NCBI RefSeq assembly: GCF_036898095.1
Contig: NC_090751.1
Span: 78,608,437-78,672,436 of the forward strand
Length of the DNA stretch: 64,000 nt
Direction: 5' to 3'
Source of the DNA: Palaemon carinicauda
Taxonomy: Eukaryota > Arthropoda > Malacostraca > Decapoda > Palaemonidae
The position numbers and the translations under genes were made by a program. Positions 12,270 to 25,183 of this stretch are shown piece by piece (position 1 is the stretch's first letter; each line of letters begins with the position of its first letter). A model generated the notes under the pieces. The model searched no databases and was not told the DNA's origin. It saw only the letters and a program-made list of their open reading frames with translations.

Positions 12270-12513
12270 CTAGCCAAGCCACAATCCCAGCCGGAAAATT
12301 AACTATAAAATATTCTAAAAACAGTAAAAACATCAAAACAGATATGTCATATATAAACCATAAAAAGACTTATGTCAGGCTATTTAACATAAAAACATTT
12401 GTTGCAACTTTGAACTTTGGAAGTTCTACCGAATCAACTACCCAATTAGGAAGATCATTTCACAACTTGGTCACAGGTGGAATAAAATTTCTAGAATTTT
12501 GTGTAGTATTGAG

Positions 12514-13320
12514 AATGATCATGAATGGGAGGTAAATCAGTTGTTGTTTGCGGATGATACTGTACTGGTAGCAGATACAGAAGAGAAGCTTGACCGACTA
12601 GTGACAGAATTTGGAAGGGTGTGTGAGAGAAGGAAGTTGAGAGTTAATGTGGGTAAGAGTAAGGTTAGGAGATGTACGAGAAGGGAAGGTGGTGCAAGGT
12701 TGAATGTCATGTTGAATGGAGAGTTACTTGAGGAGGTGGATCAGTTTAAGTACTTGGGGTCTGTTGTTGCAGCAAATGGTGGAGTGGAAGCAGATGTACG
12801 TGAGAGAGTGAATGAAGGTTGCAAAGTGTTGGGGGCAGTTAAGAGAGTAGTAAAAAATAGAGGGTTGGGCATAAATGTAAAGAGAGTTCTATATGAGAAA
12901 GTGATTGTACCAACTGTGATGTATGGATCGGAGTTGTGGGGAATGAAAGTGATGGAGAGACAGAAATTGAATGTGTTTGAGATGAAGTGTCTGAGGAGTA
13001 TGGCTGGTGTATCTCGAGTAGATAGGGTTAGGAACGAAGTGGTGAGAGTGAGAACGGGTGTAAGAAATGAATTAGCGGCTTGAGTGGATATGAATGTGTT
13101 GAGGTGGTTTGGCCATGTTGAGAGAATGGAAAATGGCTGTCTGCTAAAGAAGGTGATGAATGCAAGAGTTGATGGAAGAAGTACAAGAGGAAGGCCAAGG
13201 TTTGGGTGGATGGATGGTGTGAAGAAAGCTCTGGGTGATAGGAGGATAGCTATGAGAGAGGCAAGAGAGCGTGCTAGAAATAGGAATGAATGGCGAGCGA
13301 TTGTGACGCAGTTCCGGTAG
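12514..13320 (+). pseudogene. RTE LINE reverse transcriptase C-terminal part
   Basis: The frame starts at the RT catalytic motif (NQLLFADDTVLVADTEEKL) and continues through the RTE thumb and C-terminal region (FKYLGSVVAANGG, TVMYGSELWG, RPRFGWMDGVKKAL). It is read in one frame apart from a TGA at 13081-13083, shortly before the LRWFGHVERM motif that normally follows. Endonuclease and N-terminal RT are missing through 5' truncation. The FADD box is intact, but the copy cannot be autonomous. Confidence 0.85.
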
Positions 13321-13584
13321 GCCATGCTGCTTCCTCCGGTGCCTTAGATGACCGCGGAGGTAGCAGCAGTAGGGGACTCAGCAGTATGAAGCTTCATCTG
13401 TGGTGGAAATTTGGGAGGGTGGGCTGTGGCACCCTAGCAGTACCAGCTGAACTCGGCTGAGTCACTGGTTAGGCTGGAGGAACGTAGAGAGTAGAGGTCC
13501 CCTTTTTTGTTTTGTTTCTTGTTGATGTCGGCTACCCCCCAAAATTGGGGGAAGTGCCTTTGGTATATGTATGTATGTATTGAG
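12514..13584 (+). mobile_element. RTE-type LINE copy, 5'-truncated, inserted in the jockey-like LINE
   Basis: The insert runs from about 12514 to the (TATG)n tail near 13576 and is flanked by gtattgag at 12506-12513 and 13577-13584. The host LINE reading frame resumes across the duplication, which confirms the boundaries. The 3' UTR (13321-13576) includes cccaaaattgggggaagtgc, and it recurs in reverse complement at 16563-16900. Confidence 0.85.
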
Positions 13585-15192
13585 CTTCATGGTGGAAATG
13601 GCCTGACTATTAAAATTAACTGCCTGCCTAGTATTACAAACAGGATGGAACTGTCCAGGAAGATCTGAATGTAAAGGGTGATCAGAATTATGAAAAATTT
13701 TATGTATCATGCATAATGAACTAATTGAACGACGGTCCCAAAGATTAATATTTAGATCAGGAATAAGAAATTTAATACACCGTAAGTTTCTGTCCAACAA
13801 ATTAAGATGAGAATAAGCAACTGAAGACCAGACAGGAGAACAATAAAACAATTAAAACACTTTCAGAATAGATTGATCACCGAAAATCTTTGAAGACTTT
13901 TTCAATAAGCCATTTTTATATTTTGCAATTGAAGAAGACACATACCTAATGTGTTTCTTACAAGTAAATTTTCTGTCAAGAATCACACTTAGAATTTTGA
14001 GAGTCATACAGAGTTAAAGGGACATTATCAATGCTGAGATCCAGATGTTGAGGAGCCACGGTCCTTGACCTACATACAATCATACTTTTGAGATTTGTTA
14101 GGATTCAGCTTCCTATCCCATAATCTGTACCATGCACTAATTGTGGTTAGATCTCTATTAAAGGATTCAGCAACCCCAGATGTACCTTCAGGAGTTAGAA
14201 TTGATGCAAAGAGAGTAGCATCATCTGCAAATGCAACTAGCTTGTTTTATAGGTCAAGCCAAATATCATGTGTATATAGTATGAAAAGATATGGGCCAAG
14301 AACACTAGCCTGTGGAACACTAGATATCACATTCCTATACTCACTATGGTGCCCATCAACAAGAACTCTTTGAGATCTGTTACTCAAAAATTCAATAAGA
14401 ATGCTAAGAAACGACTCATCCATTCCCAACTGTTTGAACTCTTTGAGATCTATTACGCAAAAATTCAATGCGAATGCTAAGAAACGACTCATCCACTCCC
14501 AACTGTTTGAGTTTGAAAAAAAAGGCCTCATGATTAACATGGTCAAAGGCAGCACTAAAATGGAAGCCAATCATACGAACTTCCTAACCACAATCAAGGG
14601 ATTTCTGTACAGCATTGGAGATTGTAAAAAGGGCATCACATGCTCCAAGGCCTTTACGAAAACCAAATTGCAAACTAGGGAGTAGATGATTACCTTCAAC
14701 AAACCAATAAAGACGTTTTGCCAGAAGACGTTCAAAAACTTTAGATAGTATGGAGTTATGGAAATCGAGCGGTAATCCGTTGGGCTTGAGCTACCACAAT
14801 CACATTTACATAATGGAAAAACATTACAAATTCTCTAACAAGTGCTAAAAGCCACTCTTCTTACTAACCTGCATAAAATAACAGGTAATTTTGGATCTAA
14901 GGAATCTGCAGTTTTTACAAAAATAAAAAAGCAATGAAAAACACCTTTTGGGTCTACACCTCCATAAGCATCAAGGTCCATCAATAGAGCTTTAATTTCA
15001 TAAGATCAAAAAGCTAAGCTAGTTAGTTTAGCCTCAGGAAAACAGTAATGAGGAAGTTCGAATTATCCATTACTCTGTTTACTGTCAAACACATTAGCCA
15101 AAAGGGTTGCCTTGTCATATGGACTGTGAGTGCCTGAGCTATCTGGTTTAAGTAAAGGAGGAACAGTTGCATCTACACCAAAGAGTAGAGAT

Positions 15193-15299
<107 letters not shown>

Positions 15300-15450
15300 T
15301 TTTTTTCACGTTCGAAGTAAAGTTTAGACAGTTCTATAAAAGTGTTCCGATGACAGAATCTTTTTAGGGTCTCCTTATTGGTGGGTGTCAACGCCTTCAT
15401 AAAAGAATTAGTGGTCAATTGTAGATGGGTTATTCGGGCGTTCCCCATGG

Positions 15451-16156
15451 AAGTTTGAGAGCGAAGCCCCCGAAATTGAAAATGAATGTGTGGTTTATTG
15501 TGTTGAATGTTGTCACTATCACTTTAAAATGGTTTGTTTTCCGGTGATTTTGAGATATTAGTGATGTTTTTTTAAAGGAGATTACTGAAGGGTGGTTACA
15601 AAAACATCACATACAATTATTGTAAGTTTTCGTGCATTTCTTCTTCTGAGTTTTTCCGTTATTAGTAGTTTTTTTTCTTATTTAGAATGTAGAACATTTT
15701 TGAGCAGTTAGAGTGGCGACTATTATGACTCTAAATAAACGGGTTTCCGCCACTTATCGACATTAGCCTCGTTCGAAACGTCCAAGAATGCAATATGTAC
15801 CGGACTTTCTACACCTTAAAGCGATATTTGTTATTGTAAATTACTAGAAATTTCTAGAATTGCAAAATTATAGAATTTATTTTCACAAAGAGCAGCTAGT
15901 TATATAGATAAGAGCTAAGTAAATTTCGCAGTTACTATAAAATGCGTTCAAATTAGAGTATTAGGACTGGCAAATTCTTTTTTGTATAGTATATGTTTAA
16001 GTGTTAGCATGAATCGTTTTCTATAAACGTGAATAGCCATAATGCCTTTTTAACGGAAACTTAGATAATTTTATTATTACTGTTCCAGAAGATTATTGGG
16101 TAAAATTGTAATGTATTACAGGGTCTGATATCGGTAAAGTTATATTGTATTACAGG
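15451..16156. other. Unassigned, AT-rich
   Basis: No gene is recognised. The phrase tgtattacagggtctgat occurs twice (about 16113-16130 and 16147-16163), a small direct duplication at the edge of repeat R. Confidence 0.4.
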
Positions 16157-16562
16157 GTCTGATTTCAAACAGAATATTTGTTTTCCTGTAGTAAATAACG
16201 TGATTTAACCGAATTTGACCTTCACTTCAACCGTAAACCAACGGATCAACCAATTCGACTAACTTTAAGTTGGCAAATTGGTTGCTGTTATTACGGATGA
16301 AATGAATCTAAAACCAGTTAAATCAGGTTATTTGCTACAGGAAAACATATTTTCTGTTAAAATGATTAAATATAATGTCTTTTATTATATATATTGTGTT
16401 AAAATACTTAAATATAATGACTTGTTCAAATTCGGTGTCACTTAACTCACGTATGTACTGCGAACAGTAACATTAGCAACGTTACCAACGGTACACAGCG
16501 TTACCAACGTTACGGTGGTACACAGCATTACCAACGTTTCGGTGGAATTACTGACGTTAGCA
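16157..16562 (+). repeat. Repeat R copy 1, left part
   Basis: Matches 43003-43420 (shared ctgatttcaaacag through ggtggaattactnacgttag). It is interrupted after gttagcaat by the RTE LINE, and R resumes at about 41239. It begins with a hairpin: arms 16171-16235 and 16293-16355 are mirrored around ttttcctgtag and ctacaggaaaa. It ends with a cluster of AACGTTA/GTTACC words. Its class is unknown; it is non-coding. Confidence 0.75.
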
Positions 16563-16902
16563 ATACATACATATACCAAGGCACTTCCCCAATTTTGGGG
16601 GGTAGCCGACATCAACAAATGAAAAAAAAAAAAAAAAAAAAGGGGGGACCTCTACTCTCTATGTTCCTCACAACCTGACAAGGGACTCAACCGAGTTCAG
16701 CTGGTACTGGTAGGGTGCCACAGCCCACCCTCCCCAGTTATCCACCACAGATGAAGCTTCATAATGTTGAATCCCCTACTGCCGCTACCTAGGCAGTCAT
16801 CTAAGGCATCGGAGGAAGCAGCAATGTCTACCGGAACTGCGTCACAATCGCTCGCCATTCATTCCTATTTCTAGCACGCTCTCTTGCTTCTCTCACATCT
16901 AT
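16563..16902 (-). mobile_element. RTE LINE copy 2, 3' end (minus strand)
   Basis: Reverse complement of the RTE 3' UTR and last codons: catacatacatatacc tail, cccaattttgggg, then the extreme C-terminus ending in WRAIVTQF-like codons. It is cut at 16902 by the Pao array and continues at 39635. A poly(A)-like run at 16622-16640 lies inside the UTR. Confidence 0.85.
16898..16902 (+). other. Left target-site duplication of the Pao array (TCTAT)
   Basis: TCTAT directly precedes the first LTR base (16903) and recurs directly after the last LTR base at 39635-39639. Joining the flanks at one copy restores the RTE sequence. Five base pairs fits BEL/Pao integration. Confidence 0.85.
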
Positions 16903-17914
16903 TGTCGTGAATTTTCTCCGACTTATTGAAATTAATGATTCTAGGCCCGATGGAATGGGCCAATGACAAGACCTTGAAGAGGTTTGCTTTCCAAAACTAT
17001 TCAGGATTCAATAAAATATGATCACAATTTTCAAGTTTATTACAAAAATAATCATTTGATAGAGAAATAACACACAATGACACTTTAAGCTAATTGAAAA
17101 ATAGAATTGTCCCCCTAAGGGGGTCTGCAACATGTGCTCATGAAACACAGAGTCCACGTTGGACTAAATAAGACTAAGTTTTCGTAATTACAACAATTAT
17201 TCCTTGGTAAATCATATACCAAGGTCCACATGCATATTCTGATGCATAAAACTAATCCCCAGTCCCAGGGATGACAATTTTACAGATCAATACAAAGTTA
17301 CATACAAAACTCACAAAAGGAACCGACCAGGTATCAGGGTGGCTTGGAGCCGGAGACGGAGACCCTAACAATATAGTTTAACTTACTCGGTTGGATGTTT
17401 AGGCAGGAATGAACGAGCGTCGTGCTGGACAGCTCCGAGGAAAACTACGATCTCCTGCGCTAACAAAAGTGTCCTTGTGAGATGCGAGGGAACTCTTATG
17501 TTATTTATTCAAAAGGGGTTGGATAAAGCTTCTTTATCGACCACAAGACAGAGAAACAATCAAAGTGTTACTTTAGATCAAAGGGTAAACTTAATAGTTC
17601 GGCTGAAGGCCATAATTTGCCGTAATCAAACAAGCTAGAGAGTCCTTGGCTCTAAACATATACATCAATATTTTTGTTGTGGTAAACCAGTACAATATTA
17701 TTTTTGTAATTCGTAAATAATAAATACTTTGTCTCTCTGACACCCGCTCCTTCCCCACCAAGTGGTTGAAATTTATGCCACAATACCGTCGCGTATTGGA
17801 CAACACTCATTCGCAAAAACGACCGCGAGATCTTCCAATCTTATCTTAATTTAACGCAACGTTCGTGGAGTTAAATGGCGGGGATTTCGAATGATCAGTT
17901 CGAAACTCCCGACA
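16903..17914 (-). repeat. Pao LTR1 (3' LTR of unit A), 1012 bp
   Basis: Begins TGTCGTGAATTTTCTCC and ends CTCCCGACA on the plus strand, giving TGT...ACA termini on either strand. It shares variants with LTR4 rather than with LTR2/3, for example ttgaaatt near the start and atcatttgatag without the extra ATTT. Confidence 0.92.
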
Positions 17915-17938
17915 TCCTCCACACCCGAAATAAAGGGG
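17915..17938 (-). promoter_or_regulatory. Polypurine tract of unit A
   Basis: Directly inside the 3' LTR, the minus strand reads a purine-rich run ending GGGTGTGGAGGA immediately before TGTCGGG, where plus-strand DNA synthesis would be primed. The same sequence lies inside LTR2 (25151-25174) and LTR3 (32383-32406). Confidence 0.65.
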
Positions 17939-18541
17939 CGTTGAAACGTCGGTCAATTAGGCAAGACTGAACTCGGGGGAGGAGTAACCACCCCAAGACT
18001 CTGCTAGGCTCGTTGCGTAGCGCTCCACAACGACTCTAACGGAGTACACACAATATACATCAACAGAAATATTACCCTGGGGCAATCAACTCTTACAAGT
18101 GTACACACAGAATGGCAATGCAGAAAAAAAATATAACCAGACATATAATACATACATGAATCAATCAATGGAAAGGCAAGTAGGCAATGGGCCTGCAATA
18201 ATATCTCAAATAAGCAATGTATATTAGTACAATCATAAATTGAATAAACTTATGCAAACATATTAAATCATAAGGCAATCTGTCCTTTATCGATCAAGGG
18301 AATTACCCTTCCCACACTGCCACACCTTGGCAATTACTCTAGGGGAAACAAGAGGGGGGGGGAGGTGGCTCTGTACAATGCTCAACTTGTATGTACGAGA
18401 GAGACCCTCCCATCCCCGTACTCTACACCAGACGCACTTCCAACCTCTGTGGATTCAAACTCACCTACACTTACTTCTTTCCACCCTCCCTACCTACCAG
18501 AAGGGACTCTCCCATTTTCATTTACTGATTGTAGTTATGAG

Positions 18542-20227
18542 TTATATGTCCTCATTTTGAAGTAATCGTTCCATCAAATCTCGCTGCTTCGCAGCAGCCT
18601 TTCTCAATGAGCGTGCGGAATGTCCTTGTGCTCCCGTTGTCTCTGATTCTACGTCACTTTCACTCATCTCACTTACCGTATTGTTATCACTATTTGCGTC
18701 ACTATCTAAGACCTCTGTGGCTGGTTGTCGAGATGTCGTAGCCTGAACCATCTCCTGATTGTCCCCAGACGTCTCAACGATCCCTGACAGTCCTGCTGGG
18801 GAACTGTACGCACCCTTCTCTTCAACGTCGCCATCGTCTTATCCAACACCATCATCGTCATCAGAGGGGGCAATTTCCAGGGGAACTAGGTGGCTAACAG
18901 CTCGCAGGGACTCGACATCCTCGGATAACACCTTGCTAAACGCACGACTCCGTCGTCGTCAAGATATGTCTCCACGAAACGTCCAAGGGTCCACGTAGCC
19001 CTTTTTTGATTGTCTTGTTTGACCAGCACGATGTCTCCAGGGTGCAGCTTGGAAGGTTCCCCAGATCGACAATTGTGTTTGGCTCTCAGGGCACTCAAAT
19101 ACTCTTTTCTCCTCTCTCGGAAGGCTTTCAAAGAGTCTGTCAGCTTCATATAACGATCACGGAGCCTCCGGGAAATGAAGGTTGCATTGAGGTGGGCATC
19201 TGGCAAGATCGGTGCCTTGAGGTTGATTGGGCTTCCTCTCACTAAATGGGAGGGGGTAAGGACCTCATCCTCGCACTTATCGCCGCTGTACATTAGAGTC
19301 CTGTTATTAACCACCGCCTCGGTCTCCTTCACTAATGTTAGTACGTGGGCGTCCGGCAGGTACTTCTTCCCGGGGGCTATCTGGAGGACACGATTTGTCA
19401 CTCAGATTAGGCGAACGAAGAACCCACCTTTCCAAGGTGCACGGGTTGTCTGAAAACTCCATTCAATTCCAGTTTTCCTCATTAACTGCTGGACTTCATC
19501 CTCTTCATAAAGTCCCTGAAGGAGGTTGCTGGCAGTCTTGAACGTTTGATGATTTTCAGATGTGATGAAAGACGGAGCACCGTGGGTAGCACAAAAACGA
19601 CGTAAGGGTAAGAAAAATTCCTCCGCTTCAAGGGAGGGGCAGAAATCGAGGTACACGGCCCTGCTGGCCATGCAAGTCACGATCAGTATGTAGCCTGGCT
19701 GCATTTCAGTCTGTATGGCCGCTGTGTGGTTCACTCCGACTGCTGTAAAGGGCTTCGTTGGGTTGATCCTTTCCTTCGGTAAGGGGTTTGTGGTGGCTGT
19801 TTCAACAGTAGCTGGAAGGCTAGCACGCATTTAGACACTGCCGCACGGTTTGCCTCGCAATGGAACGTAGGTCTGGCGACCAGCTTTTCTGTTGAAAGAT
19901 ACCCATTAGTGTATTCACACCACAATGTAAATGCAAACTATGCAAATATCTTAGATAGGCCCTAACTAAGTGCCCTTTGGCTGGCAAAAGAATCAAATGT
20001 TTCATTTCCTCTACTTGGGACACTCGTCCCCTAGTGCAAATTAACTTATTATCTAACACTAGATTTAATTCTCTGACAAAATTAGTAACTTCACGAGGGG
20101 GTCTGACTCCACCCTCCAAGTAAGCATAAACTGTAGGCAAATAATGTTTTTGCTCTAATTGAACAACAATACTGAACGGATGCCGTTTTAATTTGGCAAA
20201 TTTTAGGATTATCCTAGTAACTCTCAA
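18542..20227 (-). pseudogene. Pao unit A integrase and C-terminal domain
   Basis: The integrase zinc module (20227-19820; HLHCGVNTL...; the second CxxC is damaged to CLNAC) is followed in another frame by the catalytic core (19830-19402). The core is decayed: the first Asp of the family's VGVDH motif is Asn here (VGVNH), the second Asp is Glu (ITSENHQTF), and the third acidic position is Val (GGFFVRL). The DUF5641-like tail follows (19401-18886: LHPGDIVLVKQDNQ, WTLGRFVETY), then an acidic C-terminus (18751-18542, ends LLQNEDI). Extra frameshifts and a stop separate these pieces. It is the most degraded of the three integrases. Confidence 0.88.
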
Positions 20228-22645
20228 TAAGAATCAGAACTATTTCCCTCAGTAGAATTTCCCATATCTCTCCTGGTGGAACAGGTCTTATTTCCTCCCT
20301 CATTTCTTGTACCGCCACCACTACGGTTCTTTCATTGGTTGGATCGTCCTCCTTGTAAGGAATAGGCTCTCCCGTGGTCCTTACGAACTCTGGACAATTC
20401 CGCCAAAGAGTGTTTTGTAGCAATTGTTGCGTTGTTGCTCCTCTGGACAGGACATCAGCAGGATTCTGTTTGCTTGGGACATGGCTTAGGCTGAAACGGC
20501 AAACCTGATGGAGAAAAACAATCTCTGCCACTCTGTCATATATAAACACATTTTTGTTGTCCTTGGTATCGGGAGATGCTACCCATGCCAACGTGACCTT
20601 ACTGTCGGTCCACATGACTATCTCTCGTGGCTCTATCAGCCCTTTGAGTGTCCTGCCTAATCTACATCCTAACAACAATGCTAATAGTTCTAGCTTGGGA
20701 ATTGTCAACTTGTTCATCCCCTTTGGAGTGATCCTCATTTTACTAGTGAGAAGGCTTACTTGATTGCAATTGTCCCTAGTATATGCTACTGCGCCGTATA
20801 CCTTACTGCTGGCATCGGTGAATACATGGAGCTCTAAACCTTTCTTGCCTACCGCTCTTGGAAATATGATGTTGCTTACCACTTTCATTTCACACAACAA
20901 CTCACTTGCTTCTCTAGCTTTCTCTCTCTTTAACGCGTCATCCCAACCTACTTTATCCTCCCGAAGTCGTTGGAGGAAATGCTTTCCTCGAACAGATGAT
21001 GGGCTTATCAAGCCTAGAGGATCATAAATGGAGACCAACATGGAAAGTACCCTATGCTTCGTAGGTACCCATCCCTCCCCCAATTCACTGATTCTCTTAC
21101 TCTCTTTCACACACAATTGGTCGACGTCTCGGGCCCATCGCAGCCCAAGTACGTTCACATTCACCTGCTCACTCCACTGCTTCTCGCTATCGAAGGCTAA
21201 GTTATTGGACGCCCACCCTTCTAAAGGCATACCAGCCCCTTTTAAGATCTTGTTGACAGATTCATGCTCCTGCCTCATGCTCTCTACATCCTCGAAAGTA
21301 CTAAGATAATTATCTACGTAAAAAGACTTCGCCAAATCTGGCCTACATTCCCTTTCGAAATGACAATTTAAAACTTGTTGCAACAAAAACGGAAAACAGA
21401 CTCGCCGTGATGCCGAACACCACGACTCTAAACGCGAAGGTGAGCGCTCGACCTGCTACCTCGCGCCACATAAATCGTGTGTATTTGGCATCTCGGGGAT
21501 CTAACAAGACACGGTGGAAGGCCTTGCTGATATCGGCTATCATGCCATATTCGTTCAATCTGAACCTAATAAGCAAATGCTATGCTAATTATACTAGATT
21601 GGGGCCGGGTCAGAGGCATTCATTCAACGATTTATGACCCTTAGATTTTGCTGAGGCATTAAACACGATTCTGAGGGGGGTCGTGCGGCTATCTTTCTTA
21701 ATTCCAAAATGTGGCATGTAATACCCTTCAATCTTGGGTTCCTTTACTTCTGATATAAAGCCTGCTTCTAGATACTTATTTATCACTCCCTGATACTGAT
21801 CAAAATATTCCCTGTCCTTCCTGAACTTAGTTTGCAACAATTCTAACTGCGCTACAGCGTTTCGATAGTTCGTATCTGGCCTAGCATCCGACCCGAATGG
21901 TAGGCTAACCTGATATCCCTCAGGCTTCTTTAAGACACTTTGCGACACCTTTCGCATGGCTTCCACTTCGCGAACAGTATATTGCTCTGATGGGGCGATG
22001 TCAACACGGTCCAAATGCCACCATTCATCTACGTCAAACTGGTTTGGTTCACTCGTAATTCTACAGACACTGAGCGTTTTCACATGTTCGATCTTTTTTC
22101 CTTCCAATAGCCACTGCGGCACTTTCCCATATGGCGACATACCATTATGAGTCAGGAAAAGACTTATCCCATCAACTTTCTCGATGCCTATGATGAAGTA
22201 GCTAAAATAATCGGCACCCACTAAAATGAGGACTTTTTCAACTCATCGGACTTATTCTCTGGATTGGCCAACGTGACTCCCTTACTAAACAGATGCTGTC
22301 TTAACTTGTACATAACCAGCGTTATGTAATGGGACGTCAATATTCTCGTGTGCCAGCAGCTTCATTCGTACTACTCTTCTTCCTATCTCTACCCTGCAGC
22401 TTACAACTTCATATTGTCCACTTATTTCTGCGGTGCCAAGCGGAGCTACCACCGGTAGGCCTAATTGCCTCATGATTTTCGCGGATATGAAGCTTTTTTT
22501 GGCTTCCCGTATCGAGAAATAAGCGGACTCGCTTACTACCTTGCTCATGATTGATTTCGGCCAGAGCCGTTGGCAAGATTGTACATGGGAGGTCTACGTT
22601 GGAGATCTGTGCGATTTTTGCACTTTTGCACTGTTTGGATTCCAC
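20214..22645 (-). pseudogene. Pao unit A protease–RT–RNase H
   Basis: The protease (22645-22285) has the Asp box RLFLDTGSQ but is frameshifted by a 7-T run (six in unit C). RT: 22221-21610 holds the N-terminal part (RTTPLRIVFNASAKSK) and ends at a TGA. 21576-21343 has motif A ADISKAFHRVLLDP and VVVFGITASLF, then shifts frame. 21386-20214 has YVDN where YVDD is expected, the A17-like linker (VLGLRW, SIYDPLGLISP) and RNase H acids in FTDASSK, PKLELL and WTDSK. It ends after SKQNPADVLSRG. Right of about 21031 it is nearly identical to unit B; left of it the copy diverges. Confidence 0.9.
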
Positions 22646-22681
22646 TTTATCTTTAGATGGATGAGCGGCAGTTTCGTGCTG

Positions 22682-23896
22682 TCAAGGCGTCGCATTTACT
22701 ACGGGGCGGGATGTTGTAGACTGACTACTACTATTACTTTGGGCTGAAGTGGAGGGAACTGATTGCGGGCGTTTTCCCACATTATAATTATCACAAATGG
22801 CTGTGTTGTGGTTTCCATTACAATTCTTACAAGAGTTAGGGACGGGACACTTATCACTTCGATGACCAAACTTAGTGCAAGTTACACATAGTCCCTTCTT
22901 TAGCAAAATGCGACATCTGGCAGTCACGTCAGTTACTTGGCGGCATCCATGAGGCGGGTGCCGTTCGTTACAAAATGGAAAAGAATTATTCTAAACTGAT
23001 TTCGACTTCACTCTAACACTGACGTCTACTCTCTTGTCAGGTTCAAGTTTATCTCCTCGTTGCAAGGCATTGTCCTCGAGCATTCTAATAATGAAATCGA
23101 TGGCATCGAAAAATTAATCTAGCCTATAGTCACACTTTCTCAGATGCTCAACTAATTTCCTCTAGAGCTTCCCTTTTGACAACTTTTGATTAATGAGGCT
23201 CATGACAATACCATGGCCTATATCGTTACTACTTAGCTTCTTGATCTGCTCAATTATGATTGTTAATTCAAAACGAAACCTTTTCAGCTCTCCAGGATCT
23301 AAGGAGGGTACAAAGATATTAACCAACTTTCTGTGCAGAATTATGAGTGTCTGATGGACATTACCATATTGTTTGTCTAAGAGATCCAACGCTATCCTAT
23401 AGTTCGCGGTGGTTACACTTAGGGATTTTACGATCCTAAGCGGATCCCTGCCTAAAGTCCCCAACAGATATGTGAATTTAGATACATCATCCAAATCTGC
23501 TCTTCGATCCACATGTATCGTAAAGAGCTCTCGATATGAAGCATATTCCTGCACTTCCCCTTCAAACGTGGGGAGAGGCAGCGGTTTCAATCTGGGGAGG
23601 GAAACATTCCCCGTCGAAGTGACTTTCACTCTATCAATTCGATTATACAGAAGGGTAGAAGCTTGCGTAGCTTCTCCTAATGTGTGCCTGATTCGGGCTT
23701 CTAAACCAGGTTCTAGTTTAACAGATTGTTTCTTGTACAGCTCTCTTAGCTGTCTTTCCTCCTCTTGCAATTGCGTGACTAGATTTTGGTACACGGATTC
23801 AGAGTTGGTCTTAACTAACGCACGCTGAGTTTCAACCAGTAAGTCTAGTATGAGGGCCATCGATGCCTCGATGTATACGATCGTGGCCACCGCCAT
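22682..23896 (-). pseudogene. Pao unit A gag with zinc knuckles
   Basis: The start ATG is at 23894-23896. The first 244 residues are an uninterrupted DUF1759-type capsid region (QLQEEERQLRELYKKQ coil; LKPLPLPTFEGEVQEYASYR; FTYLLGTLGRDP). A TAG follows near 23163, TAA near 23122 and TAG near 22991, all in the same frame. The nucleocapsid then continues with CVTCTKFGHRSDKC (CX2CX4HX4C) and CKNCNGNHNTAIC. The 244-residue part is residue-identical to that of unit B, which indicates very recent duplication. Confidence 0.9.
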
Positions 23897-24120
23897 TTTG
23901 ACTGGCTTTACTCTATTTCGGGGGCTTCGGCAAACTAGGAAGGAACAGAATTAGGTTTAAGTTACGAAGAACCGGGCACAAAAGACTAGAGTCACACGCG
24001 GTCGGTCGCACAACGGGACACTGAGGGCTTTGTTTAGTCTCTCCCTCTATCTCCTATTAGGGTTACTCTAAAGACCATACCTCATTGAATTTCCTTTCAA
24101 GCTCTGGAAAGCACTTGTCA

Positions 24121-24137
24121 TCCGGTTCGAAGGACCA
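24121..24137 (-). promoter_or_regulatory. Primer-binding site, tRNA-Tyr type
   Basis: Two bases inside LTR2, the minus strand reads TGGTCCTTCGAACCGGA. The reverse complement of the 3' end of eukaryotic tRNA-Tyr (acceptor stem CCTTCGA) should be TGGTCCTTCGAGCCGGA, so 16 of 17 bases match. The tRNA sequence is from general knowledge. Equivalent sites are at 31353-31369 and 38604-38620. Confidence 0.65.
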
Positions 24138-24139
24138 AA

Positions 24140-25150
24140 TGTCGTGAATTTTCTCCGACTTATTGGAATTAATGATTCTAGGCCCGATGGAATAGGCTGA
24201 TGACAAGACCTTGAAGAGATTTGCTTTCCAAAACTATTCAGGATTCAATAAAATATGATCACAATTTTCAAGTTTATTACACAAATAATCATTTATTTGA
24301 TAGAGAAATACCACACAATGACACTTTAAGCTAATTTAGAAATAGAACTGTCACCCTTAGGGGGTCTGCAACATGTGCTCATGAAACACAGAGTCCACGT
24401 TGGACAAAATAAGACTAAGTTTTTGTAATTACAACAATTATTCCCTGGTAAATCATATACCAAGGTCCATAGGCGTATTCTGATGCATAAAACTAATCCC
24501 CAGTCCCTGGGATGACAATTTTACAGATCGATACAAAGTTATATACAAAACTCAAAAAAGGAACCGACCTGGTATCACGGTGGCTTGGAGACGGAGACAC
24601 TAACAATATAGTTTAACTTTCTGGGTTGGATGTTTAGGCAGGAATGAACGAGCGTCGTGCTGTACAGCTCTAAGGAAAACTATGATCTCCCGCGCTAACT
24701 AAAGTGTCCTTGTGAGATTCGAGGGAACTCATACATTATTTATTCAATAAGGGGTTTGATAAAGCTTCTTTATCGACCACAAGACAGAGAAACAATCAAA
24801 GTCTTACTTCAGATCAAAGGGTAAACTTAATAGTTCGGCTGAAGGCCATAATTTGCCGTAATACAACAAGCTGGAGAGTCCTTGGCTCTAAACATATACA
24901 TCGATATTTTTGTTGTGGTAAACCAGTACAATATCATTTTTGTAATTCGTAAATAATAAATACTTTGTCTCTCTGACACCCGCTCCTTCCCAACCAGGTG
25001 GTTGAAATTTATGCCACAATACCGTCACATATTGGACAACACTCATTCGCAGAAAGACCCACAATTTCTTCCAATCTTACCCCAATTGAATGCAACGTTC
25101 GTGGAGTTAAATGGCGGGGATTTCGAATGATCAGTTAGAAACTCCCGACA
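24140..25150 (-). repeat. Pao LTR2 (shared: 5' LTR of A, 3' LTR of B), 1011 bp
   Basis: Near-identical to LTR3, including atcatttatttgatag (4-bp insertion) and a deletion in ggagacggagacactaac relative to LTR1 and LTR4. Confidence 0.92.
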
Positions 25151-25183
25151 TCCTCCACACCCGAAATAAAGGGGCGGTGAAAC

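Noticed and set aside
16622..16640. Poly(A) run as a LINE or SINE tail
   Set aside because: It lies within the RTE 3' UTR, whose real end is the TATG repeat at about 16563; the paired copy has a T/G-rich variant at the same place.
18327..18565. Small plus-strand frames repeated in each Pao unit (also about 25549-25790 and 32781-33022)
   Set aside because: They recur only because the Pao 3' untranslated region is duplicated; no domain, and antisense to the element.
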